In this document: positions 1 to 6,272 of the stretch, piece by piece | How positions within the stretch are numbered: the stretch's first letter is position 1 | Layout of the letters: each line of letters begins with the position of its first letter | DNA from: Tannerella sp. | Lineage (GTDB): Bacteria > Bacteroidota > Bacteroidia > Bacteroidales > Tannerellaceae | Direction: 5' to 3' | DNA length: 6,396 bases | Assembly: GCA_031290635.1 (NCBI GenBank) | Contig: JAITNE010000072.1 | Location: 1 to 6,396, forward strand | Position numbers and translations under genes: made by a program | The notes under the pieces: model-generated | Told to the model about the DNA's origin: nothing | Databases searched by the model: none | The model's input: the letters and a program-made list of their open reading frames with translations, nothing else

Positions 1-105
1 GTCTTTTACCGCAACAACATCAACCCCGGCACCGCCCGGCTGCACATCACGGGCATCGGCCGATATAAAGGCGAATTTGTAACAACATTTAATATTTTGG
101 AATGA
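1..105 (+). CDS. C-terminal end of a surface/secreted protein with an Ig-like (MBG-type) repeat, partial
   Basis: The frame is open from base 1 to a TGA at 103-105, giving 34 residues; the 5' part lies outside the window. The fragment contains NNINPGTARLHITGIGRYKG and ends TFNILE. This fits the pattern N-x-x-x-x-G-T-A-x-x-x-I-T-G-x-G-x-Y-x-G followed by a TF-I strand, seen in Ig-like MBG-type repeats of large secreted or surface proteins in Bacteroidetes and Firmicutes. The family knowledge suggests a stack of beta-sandwich modules outside the cell; that the rest of the gene looks like this is inference. The end right after the repeat means there is no room for a type IX sorting domain downstream of it. 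The stop overlaps the start of the next gene as ATGA, suggesting co-transcription and translational coupling. What the protein binds cannot be said. Confidence 0.65.
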   Translation, partial: VFYRNNINPGTARLHITGIGRYKGEFVTTFNILE

Positions 106-1010
106 AACATATCATCATAATAATCATAACAGGCTCGCCGATGTCCGCTCAGGACGGCGTCGGTTTTGAAGCCGAAGAGTTCGGCATGAATTGTGCCGGG
201 AAAATTAAGGTTGATGAAATTAAGGTTGATGAAGTCGGCATAACAATTAAGGTTGATGAAATTAAGGTTGATGATGGGGACATAATCATAAACGACACTG
301 TAATCAAGCGCAAGTCCGGTGCAGACAGAGTCAGAGTTATCTCAAACAGCAGCCGTCAGAGCAGCGGCGGCACAGTAAACCGCCGTCAAACCACCCAAAC
401 CACCTCCGGCGTCGTCAACCGCCGTCGTGCCCAGACCTCCGGTCAGCAGATCATCCTCCCAAACCTCAAGCGTAAAACCTCCTACCCTGATGACGACCTC
501 GAAGAACAGCCTCTGACCAGAAACAATCTCGGTCTGAATCTCGGCATCATCAACCTCTTTTACACCCTTGGAGGCTGGAAATCCAACGGTTTCCACTACG
601 CCCTGCAATACGGACACCTCTTCCACCCAAACCTCGGACTGAACCTGCAATACTTCGCCAACAGCTTCGTCCCCTCCGTCAAAACCAAAGAAACCCTTCA
701 GTACGACGGACTGCTGTTAGGTCCGCTGATAGCCGTTCCGCTCTCCCGCGCCCGCACTGCAGAACTCTTCATCAAACCCGCGGCAGGATTCGGCCGTACA
801 AACTCAACCTCCGCCGTCAAAACCACCGGCAACAAGTATGGCGTCGGCATGTCCGCCTCTCTTGGCCTGACCCTCGGCATCAACCTAAGTCCGCACATCG
901 CCCTGTCGGCAAACTTCGACCTGTACTACGGCAAGATCAAAGACCAGCCCTTCCTGACCGAAAACTTCAGCGGCGCAGCTACCACGGTCGGGCTAAGCTA
1001 CAGATTCTGA
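102..1010 (+). CDS. Predicted outer-membrane beta-barrel protein with N-terminal IKVDE repeats
   Basis: The product is 302 residues and I do not recognise a named family. Residues 1-17 resemble a short export signal: MKH, six isoleucines, then a possible signal peptidase site after SAQ; the hydrophobic core is unusually short. Residues 35-58 hold four copies of IKVDE (last IKVDD). Residues 80-125 are a polar Arg/Thr/Ser/Gln linker with two VNRR motifs (92-95, 105-108). From about residue 140 to the end, alternating hydrophobic and polar strands with Gly, Asn and aromatics (for example LGLNLQYF near 178-185), and the terminal VGLSYRF with C-terminal phenylalanine, point to a transmembrane beta-barrel with about eight strands. 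The start at 102 is the first possible one in this frame after an upstream stop, and it overlaps the preceding stop; an internal ATG at 141 would lose the signal. The N-terminal part would face the periplasm if the barrel is OmpA-like; this is inference. Codons ending in C are unusually common here compared with waaA and the 7TM-HD gene. Confidence 0.75.
   Translation: MKHIIIIIITGSPMSAQDGVGFEAEEFGMNCAGKIKVDEIKVDEVGITIKVDEIKVDDGDIIINDTVIKRKSGADRVRVISNSSRQSSGGTVNRRQTTQTTSGVVNRRRAQTSGQQIILPNLKRKTSYPDDDLEEQPLTRNNLGLNLGIINLFYTLGGWKSNGFHYALQYGHLFHPNLGLNLQYFANSFVPSVKTKETLQYDGLLLGPLIAVPLSRARTAELFIKPAAGFGRTNSTSAVKTTGNKYGVGMSASLGLTLGINLSPHIALSANFDLYYGKIKDQPFLTENFSGAATTVGLSYRF
204..287 (+). repeat. Nested in-frame tandem repeat (15-bp unit inside a 42-bp unit)
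   Basis: The 15-mer ATTAAGGTTGATGAA occurs at 204-218, 219-233, 246-260 and, with one final change, 261-275. The units form two pairs 42 bp apart (204-245 and 246-287), so a 15-bp duplication appears to have been duplicated again. Both periods are multiples of three, and the copies encode IKVDE in frame at residues 35-39, 40-44, 49-53 and 54-58 of the barrel protein. The near identity of the 15-mers at DNA level suggests recent expansion. Copy-number change by slippage would keep the reading frame. Confidence 0.9.
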
Positions 1011-1031
1011 AAGTTTTTTGGCGGATTTCTT

Positions 1032-1060
1032 TTTGATTTAAAAAAATATCCGTACCTTTG
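1032..1060 (+). promoter_or_regulatory. Bacteroidetes-type promoter for rpmE2
   Basis: TACCTTTG at 1053-1060 is an exact match to the Bacteroidetes primary sigma factor -7 box TAnnTTTG. A TTTG at 1032-1035 is the best -33 candidate, but the spacer of 17 bp is a little shorter than the usual 19-21. Transcription would start near 1067, leaving an A/T-rich leader of about 48 nt before the ATG at 1115. The 104-bp gap after the barrel gene contains no other obvious element and no clear hairpin terminator. Confidence 0.65.
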
Positions 1061-1114
1061 CAGCCCGAAAACAAGAATTTTTATAACGATTTTAATAACA
1101 TAACAAATAAGGCA

Positions 1115-1372
1115 ATGAAAAAAAATCTTCACCCTGCTTCCTACCGACAGGTAGCTTTTAAAGACATGTCGAACGAAGAAACGTTTATCTCACGTTCTAC
1201 AATCCACACCAAGGAGACTGTTGATATCGACGGCGTTACTTACCCGCTTATCAAACTTGAGATTTCAAATACTTCTCATCCCTTCTACACCGGTAAAGCC
1301 AAGCTGGTTGACACCGCAGGCCGCGTCGACAAGTTTATGAGCCGCTACGGCAATCGCAAGAAAGCATTGTAA
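1115..1372 (+). CDS. rpmE2: 50S ribosomal protein L31, type B
   Basis: The 85-residue product is a component of the large ribosomal subunit. The family signature is clear: MKKNLHPASYR at the start, VAFKDMSNEETFISRST in the middle, then LEISNTSHPFYTGK and a C-terminal RVDKFMSRYGNRKK. It contains no cysteine, so it is the zinc-free type B form, usual in Bacteroidetes. The frame stays open upstream to a TTG at 1058, but that codon lies inside the -7 promoter box and the extension has no family similarity; the ATG at 1115 gives the normal length and N-terminus. No strong Shine-Dalgarno is seen; the leader is A-rich, as is common in this phylum. The gene stands alone under its own promoter and converges on waaA, 17 bp from that gene's stop. 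Confidence 0.97.
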   Translation: MKKNLHPASYRQVAFKDMSNEETFISRSTIHTKETVDIDGVTYPLIKLEISNTSHPFYTGKAKLVDTAGRVDKFMSRYGNRKKAL

Positions 1373-1389
1373 TCAGCAATCAGGACAGC

Positions 1390-2616
1390 CTAAAACAACT
1401 CCCTGAGGATTTTGGCGGTTGCGCCGCTGTTGTTTTGCACGAAATCTCCTGCCCGTTTGCCCGATAAGGCTCGTTCTTCGGGGTTGGCGATGAAGTAATC
1501 CATACGGGCGTTGTAGTCCGTGCGGTTGTCTATCGAGAAGCCGCCGCCACATGCTATCAAATCCCTTGCTTCCTTGAACTTTTGGTATTTAGTCCCGAAA
1601 ACTACGGGTATGCCATAGACCGCCGCTTCGAGGGTGTTGTGAACGCCTCTGCCGAAGCCGCCGCCGATGTAAGCAATGTGTCCGTAACGGTAGATTGCCG
1701 AAAGCAGCCCGAAGCTGTCGATAATCAGACAGTCGGATATGCGCGGAGATTCGGGAGTAGCATCCGAGAGCCGTACAGACGGACGATTGAGCAGCGATTG
1801 AATGTAAAGCAGATGCTCGCGGTGAATCTCGTGAGGCGCAATAATCAGTTTGGTTTCAGGATGAGCATTGAAGTAGGGGATGATTATCTCCTCGTCTTCA
1901 GGCCACGAACTGCCGGCTACGAGGATGATTTTGTCGTCGGTAGCGAAAGCCTCTATCTCGGGCATCAGACGCGCGTTCTGCTGTATCTCTATCACACGGT
2001 CGAAGCGCGTATCGCCACATACATCCACATTATTTATCCCATAATCCGAAAGCAATTTCTTCGACGCTTCGTCCTGCACGAACAGCCGTTCGTAGCATAG
2101 CAGCGCGGCGCGATACCACTTGCCGTACCATCTGAAAAATAGCTGGTTCGGACGAAATATCGCCGAGACGATATAGGTCTTGACGCCACGCTTTTGCAGC
2201 TCCGTCAGGTAATTGAGCCAGAACTCATATTTGATAAAGATAGCCATGCATGGATTGGCAAGGTTGAGAAACTTCCTGACCTTGAAAGGCGTATCGAAAG
2301 GCAGGTAGCAGATAACGTCCGCGCCCTCGTAGTTCTTGCGCACCTCGTAACCCGAAGGCGAGAAGAATGTAAGCAGTATTTTATACTCCGGGAAGTACTT
2401 GCGGATAGCCTCCATCATCGGTCGTCCCTGCTCGAACTCGCCCAGAGAAGCCGCGTGAAACCATACATATTTAGCCTCGCGGTCAATCTCCTTGCGCAGA
2501 ATGCGGTTAGTGAACCATTGACCGATGCGCGTCATCCTCGCCTTGCGATTGAAAAACGACGCCAGCTCTACGGAGAATGCGTACAGATGTAAGATTAATG
2601 TATAAATGTATCTCAT
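1390..2616 (-). CDS. waaA: 3-deoxy-D-manno-octulosonic acid (Kdo) transferase
   Basis: WaaA (KdtA, glycosyltransferase family 30) transfers Kdo from CMP-Kdo onto the lipid A precursor at the cytoplasmic face of the inner membrane, starting the lipopolysaccharide core. The 408-residue product has a hydrophobic N-terminal anchor (about residues 1-22), then the acceptor-side Rossmann domain with FHAASLGE, whose Glu60 fits the family's catalytic base. It continues with KYEFW (129-133), QDEAS (181-185) and GDTRFDRV (201-208). The C-terminal CMP-Kdo-binding half has GSSWPEDE (235-242), APHE (260-263) and IGGGFGRGVHNTLEAA (317-332). Length is normal and no key motif is missing. The start lies 6 bp after the gltX stop on the same strand, so the two are probably one transcript. 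Whether one or two Kdo residues are added cannot be read from the sequence. Confidence 0.96.
   Translation of the reverse strand: MRYIYTLILHLYAFSVELASFFNRKARMTRIGQWFTNRILRKEIDREAKYVWFHAASLGEFEQGRPMMEAIRKYFPEYKILLTFFSPSGYEVRKNYEGADVICYLPFDTPFKVRKFLNLANPCMAIFIKYEFWLNYLTELQKRGVKTYIVSAIFRPNQLFFRWYGKWYRAALLCYERLFVQDEASKKLLSDYGINNVDVCGDTRFDRVIEIQQNARLMPEIEAFATDDKIILVAGSSWPEDEEIIIPYFNAHPETKLIIAPHEIHREHLLYIQSLLNRPSVRLSDATPESPRISDCLIIDSFGLLSAIYRYGHIAYIGGGFGRGVHNTLEAAVYGIPVVFGTKYQKFKEARDLIACGGGFSIDNRTDYNARMDYFIANPEERALSGKRAGDFVQNNSGATAKILRELF
1392..1436. repeat. Inverted repeat at the convergent rpmE2/waaA 3' ends, possible two-way terminator
   Basis: AAAACAAC at 1392-1399 is perfectly complementary in inverse orientation to GTTGTTTT at 1429-1436. 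Between them lies a small G/C stem (GCGG 1415-1418 with CCGC 1424-1427). On either strand the 3' arm is GTTGTTTT, a T-rich end, so transcripts from both directions could fold similarly. It overlaps the last 15 codons of waaA. The outer loop is long (29 nt) and the stem A/T-rich, so the terminator role is only a possibility. Confidence 0.3.
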
Positions 2617-2622
2617 AGCTTG

Positions 2623-4143
2623 TCAGCCTAAAATTTCAACAGCTCGTTTGATTCTGCGGATTGTTTCATCCTTACCGATAGCTTCGGTGAGGTGAAATAT
2701 TTGCGGACCTATGCCTTGCCCTACCAGCGTCAGCCGCACGGCATTCATTATGTTGCCGAGATTGTAGCCCTTGCTCTCTATCCAGGCTTTTACGTAAGAT
2801 TCCGTGCCTTCGACGTCGAAAGGTTCGCGTCCGGCAAGCACATCGACCAGCTCGGTCAGTTGCGCCGCGCTATCCTCTTTCCAGCGTTTCTTGACGGTTT
2901 TCTCGTCATACTCCACAGGAGCGATGAAGAAATAATAGGTCAAATCCCACAGCTCGCGTACGAAACTGACGCGCTCTTTCATCAGACCGACTACTTTTTC
3001 GACGTACTCCGGGTCGGGATTATCAACGCCGTGCTCAGCCGTAAAAGGCGCGAACATCAGGGCTATCTCCCTGTCGGAACGTTTCTGTATATATTGATGA
3101 TTAAACCACTTGCCTTTCTCGTAATCGAACTTGGCTCCGCTCTTGCTGCAGCGGCTGAGGTCGAAATGCCGTATCATCTCGTCCATACTCAGCAATTCCT
3201 GATCGTTGCCGGGGTTCCATCCCAGGAGGGCGAGGAAATTAACTACAGCTTCGGGCAGATAACCGCTTTCGCGATAGCCGGTCGAAAGCTCTCCGCTCGT
3301 CGGGTCACGCCATTCGAGCGGAAAGACAGGGAAGCCGAGACGGTCGCCGTCGCGCTTGCTAAGTTTGCCGCCGCCTTCGGGCTTGAGCAGCAGTGGCAGA
3401 TGCGCAAAGGCAGGCATAGTCTGTTCCCAACCGAAACAGCGATATAGCAGAACGTGCAGCGGCGCACTCGACAGCCATTCTTCCCCGCGGATGACATGGC
3501 TTATATCCATCAAATGATCGTCCACAACGTTGGCAAGATGATAGGTAGGCAGATTGTCGCTTGACTTAAACAGCACCTTGTCGTCGATTACGGAAGAATT
3601 GAAAACTACGTCGCCGCGTATCAGGTCGTTGACGTGTATCTCTTCATCAGGTTCAACCTTTATCCGCACTACATGACGCTCGCCGCGGTCGATAAGCGAC
3701 TGCACTTCGTCGTCTGACAAAGTCAGCGAATTGCGCATCTGCATCCTTGTAGATGCGTCGTACTGAAAGTTGGGCGCTTCGCGACGCTTGGCTTCAAGCT
3801 CTTCGGGAGTATCGAAGGCGATGTACGCAAGCCGGGCGTCGAGCAACTGCTCGACGTAATTGCGATACGAGCGCTCGCTCTGACGATAGGGAGCATAAGC
3901 CGCGTTGTCGCCAAAGCCTGCCCCTTCATCGAACTTAATCCCAAGCCACTTGAAAGAATCAATTATATACTCCTCAGCCCCCTGCACAAAGCGCTGCGAG
4001 TCGGTATCTTCGATACGCAAAATCAGGTCTCCGCCGTGTTGTTTAGCGAAGAGGTAGTTATACAAAGCCGTCCGTACTCCTCCGATATGCAGAGGGCCGG
4101 TAGGACTTGGCGCAAAACGTACTCTTACTTTACTTTCTGACAT
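2623..4143 (-). CDS. gltX: Glutamyl-tRNA synthetase
   Basis: This class I aminoacyl-tRNA synthetase charges tRNA-Glu with glutamate in the cytoplasm. The 506-residue product carries the ATP-binding HIGH motif as HIGG (19-22) after [10 protein letters not shown], the RIEDTD segment (43-48), and the KMSKS loop as KLSKR (260-264). The helical anticodon-binding region follows from about residue 330 and ends with a typical [11 protein letters not shown] segment and an LG terminus. In the stem-contact region near residue 107, where the E. coli enzyme has zinc-binding cysteines, this protein reads [11 protein letters not shown], so it should be a zinc-free form. Length is at the long end for the family, consistent with Bacteroidetes homologues. 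The ATG at 4143 places [13 protein letters not shown] directly at the family N-terminus. It is first in the probable gltX-waaA operon, behind a promoter box at 4175-4182. Confidence 0.98.
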   Translation of the reverse strand: MSESKVRVRFAPSPTGPLHIGGVRTALYNYLFAKQHGGDLILRIEDTDSQRFVQGAEEYIIDSFKWLGIKFDEGAGFGDNAAYAPYRQSERSYRNYVEQLLDARLAYIAFDTPEELEAKRREAPNFQYDASTRMQMRNSLTLSDDEVQSLIDRGERHVVRIKVEPDEEIHVNDLIRGDVVFNSSVIDDKVLFKSSDNLPTYHLANVVDDHLMDISHVIRGEEWLSSAPLHVLLYRCFGWEQTMPAFAHLPLLLKPEGGGKLSKRDGDRLGFPVFPLEWRDPTSGELSTGYRESGYLPEAVVNFLALLGWNPGNDQELLSMDEMIRHFDLSRCSKSGAKFDYEKGKWFNHQYIQKRSDREIALMFAPFTAEHGVDNPDPEYVEKVVGLMKERVSFVRELWDLTYYFFIAPVEYDEKTVKKRWKEDSAAQLTELVDVLAGREPFDVEGTESYVKAWIESKGYNLGNIMNAVRLTLVGQGIGPQIFHLTEAIGKDETIRRIKRAVEILG

Positions 4144-4174
4144 AATATAATGTTTCGGTATTATAATAATGCCG

Positions 4175-4182
4175 CAAAAGTA
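4175..4182 (-). promoter_or_regulatory. -7 box of the gltX-waaA promoter
   Basis: Read on the minus strand, this is TACTTTTG, an exact match to the Bacteroidetes -7 consensus TAnnTTTG. It lies 31 bp before the gltX start, giving a leader of about 25 nt. No TTTG is visible at the expected -33 distance; that region instead holds A-tracts (plus-strand T runs at 4186-4194 and 4205-4211), which may help promoter binding. Confidence 0.6.
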
Positions 4183-4190
4183 GCGTTTTT

Positions 4191-4222
4191 TTTTCTAATC
4201 TTGATTTTTTTATCTAACTTCG
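4191..4222 (+). promoter_or_regulatory. Possible promoter for the 7TM-HD gene
   Basis: TAACTTCG at 4215-4222 matches the Bacteroidetes -7 box TAnnTTTG at all but one fixed position. A T-rich TTTT at 4191-4194 sits 20 bp upstream, where the -33 TTTG would be, but is not a full match. The implied leader is short, about 16 nt, with a weak AAGG at 4234-4237 before the ATG at 4245. It lies back to back with the gltX promoter in a 101-bp gap. Confidence 0.4.
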
Positions 4223-4244
4223 CCCTAAATTTCAAGGTAAAAAG

Positions 4245-6272
4245 ATGAAGAAAACAACAGTTATATCTTTCTTATGCGTACTGCTGACGGCCTTTTTGAC
4301 AGTATTCTTTGCACCGCGCGAGGGCAAGTTTCGCTATCAGTTTTACGAGGGCAAACCATGGCAGTACGGCTTGCTGACAGCTCCTCACGACTTCCCCGTT
4401 TACAAGGAAGCGAGCGAGATTGAAGCTGCTAAAGACAGCATTCGCAAGAAGTTCGAGCCTTACTTTCGGTTCAACGACGACGAAGAACGGGTGAGGCTCG
4501 AAGAATGGTCGCTCCACAAGTCGATGCTCTCCGAGCGTGGCGTGCCGGCTACGACGCTCGACTATATAGACCGCAGTCTGACGACGGTCTATCGCGCGGG
4601 TATAGCTTCGGCCGCCGACCTCGGCAATATGAAGAAGGGAAACCGTCAGCGCATAAACGTGCTTACGAACAGCATGTCCGAAGTGCGCAATCTCTCCGCA
4701 ATCCACTCCGTCAAGACGGCTTACCAGACTATCATCGACAAAGCGCCGTCTGCCGTGAAGAAAGACCGGCTTTCGGAGTGTAATGTCAATGAGTTTCTGG
4801 CCGAAAACCTTATGTACGACGCCGAAACATCTGCCAAGGTACTCGACGACCGATTGCAACAGCTGCCTTTGTCGAACGGCATGGTGCAGGCCGGCGAGCG
4901 AATAGTTGACCGGGGGGAGGTGATCGACGGTCATATCTACAGTATCCTGCGCTCGCTCAAGACGGTCTATGAAACGAAGTCCGGCGGCTCGCAGCGGCAC
5001 AATGTAATCTTTATCGGACAGTTCATCCTCATCTTCGCCGTTATGATTTGCTTTGGATTCTATCTGAAAACATTCTACAGGAAGATTTTTTATCATTATA
5101 AAGACCTTGCTTTCATTCTGCTATGTCTGCTTTCGACGTGCTTGCTGTCGGAAATCTGCGTCAAGTACAGTCTGCTCAACATTTACATACTGCCTTTTGC
5201 GATTGTACCCATCGTCATACGCACCTTCTTCGATTCGCACACGGCGCTGTTTACGCATCTGGTTACGACTGTTATCTGTTCGCTGACGGCGCTGTTTCCA
5301 TACGAGTTTCTGTTGCTTCAATTCATGGCCGGCGTCGTGGTGGTCATCAGTCTGAAAGACCTTTCGCAGCGTTCGCAGCTCTTCGGATGTTCGTTGCTGG
5401 TAGCCGTAACCTACGCGGTTGTATATTTAAGTCTGGCGTTGTTTCAGGAGAGCAGTTTTGTCAAAATAAATTGGGATATGATGCTTTATTTCGGCATAAA
5501 TTTTATTCTGCTGATGTTTTCATACGTACTTATATATATCCTTGAAAAGATTTTCGGATATATATCGCCCATAACTTTGGTAGAGCTGTCGAACATCAAT
5601 GCTCCGCTGCTCAAACGGCTGTCGGAGGAAGCGCCGGGCACTTTCCAGCACTCCTTGCAGGTATCTATTCTTGCGTCCGAAGCGGCTCAGAAGGTTGGCG
5701 CCAATTCGCAACTGATCCGTACCGGCGCGCTGTATCACGATATAGGCAAACTTTATCATCCGGTGTATTTCACCGAAAATAAACAGAGTGGAATGGAGAA
5801 TCCGCATGATAAATTATCCTACAAAGAAAGCTCTCAGAAGGTGATTGCTCATGTAGCCGAAGGCGTCAAGCTGGCTGAAAAGGCCGGGCTTCCGAAGGAT
5901 ATTATTGAATTTATCCCTACTCATCACGGCAATGGTTATACGAAAGCATTCTATAACGCTTTCCGCAACGAGTTCCCTGATGTGCCTGTATCTACGGATG
6001 AATTTTCGTATCCCGGTCCTAATCCTGCTACTAAAGAGACTGCTCTGCTGATGATGGCCGATTCGGTAGAAGCAGCATCGCGCAGTCTGCCGGAATATAC
6101 CGACGTCAGCATCAAAGGACGGATCGACAAGATAATCGACGGTCAGATATCGGACGGTCTGCTTAACAAAGCGCCGCTGACGTTCAATGATATTGCGGTT
6201 ATCAAGGGCGTCTTCCTCGAAAGGCTCAAAACTATTTATCATACTCGAATAAGCTATCCGGAATTAAAATAA
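4245..6272 (+). CDS. PgpH-like 7TM-HD membrane phosphohydrolase (candidate cyclic-di-AMP phosphodiesterase)
   Basis: The 675-residue product has the full 7TM-HD layout. There is one N-terminal membrane segment (about 5-23), then an extracytoplasmic domain (about 24-254) ending in the conserved-looking ERIVDRGEVIDGHIYSIL. Seven membrane segments follow at roughly 256-274, 286-305, 309-328, 334-350, 353-369, 381-400 and 413-435. The cytoplasmic HD domain comes last. The metal-ligand set appears complete: His469 (TFQHS), His498-Asp499 (HDIGK), His536 (IAHVAEG), His560-His561 (THHG) and Asp606 (ADSVEA). PgpH of Listeria, with this architecture, hydrolyses cyclic-di-AMP; the same substrate here is inference from the family. 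The extracytoplasmic domain probably senses something in the periplasm, ligand unknown. The stop overlaps the next start by one base, so the ABC transporter gene is probably co-transcribed and coupled. Confidence 0.93.
   Translation: MKKTTVISFLCVLLTAFLTVFFAPREGKFRYQFYEGKPWQYGLLTAPHDFPVYKEASEIEAAKDSIRKKFEPYFRFNDDEERVRLEEWSLHKSMLSERGVPATTLDYIDRSLTTVYRAGIASAADLGNMKKGNRQRINVLTNSMSEVRNLSAIHSVKTAYQTIIDKAPSAVKKDRLSECNVNEFLAENLMYDAETSAKVLDDRLQQLPLSNGMVQAGERIVDRGEVIDGHIYSILRSLKTVYETKSGGSQRHNVIFIGQFILIFAVMICFGFYLKTFYRKIFYHYKDLAFILLCLLSTCLLSEICVKYSLLNIYILPFAIVPIVIRTFFDSHTALFTHLVTTVICSLTALFPYEFLLLQFMAGVVVVISLKDLSQRSQLFGCSLLVAVTYAVVYLSLALFQESSFVKINWDMMLYFGINFILLMFSYVLIYILEKIFGYISPITLVELSNINAPLLKRLSEEAPGTFQHSLQVSILASEAAQKVGANSQLIRTGALYHDIGKLYHPVYFTENKQSGMENPHDKLSYKESSQKVIAHVAEGVKLAEKAGLPKDIIEFIPTHHGNGYTKAFYNAFRNEFPDVPVSTDEFSYPGPNPATKETALLMMADSVEAASRSLPEYTDVSIKGRIDKIIDGQISDGLLNKAPLTFNDIAVIKGVFLERLKTIYHTRISYPELK

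Noticed and set aside
186..200. Cysteine in MNCAG as a lipoprotein site in the barrel protein
   Set aside because: No hydrophobic signal core precedes it; the residues before are acidic, so it is not a lipobox.
676..825. CCGTCAAAACCA repeated at 676-687 and 814-825
   Set aside because: A lone 12-bp match in a C-rich gene encoding VKT in two barrel loops; codon bias explains it and flanks do not match.
1058..1114. N-terminal extension of L31 from a TTG start
   Set aside because: The TTG lies within the -7 promoter box and the added 19 residues have no family similarity; ATG at 1115 gives the normal L31 N-terminus.
1582..2592. Plus-strand open frames of 172 and 132 codons
   Set aside because: They lie wholly antisense to waaA, whose conserved motifs are intact; the translations show no recognisable domain.
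2692..3447. Plus-strand open frame of 251 codons
   Set aside because: Antisense shadow of gltX; length is explained by codon bias of the real gene.
4146..4165. TATAAT/ATTATA inverted repeat in the gltX leader
   Set aside because: Only six A/T pairs with an eight-base loop, expected by chance in such A/T-rich sequence; too weak for an operator or leader hairpin.
4272..5096. Minus-strand open frame of 274 codons
   Set aside because: Antisense to the 7TM-HD gene across its outer domain; no signal, motif or promoter supports it.
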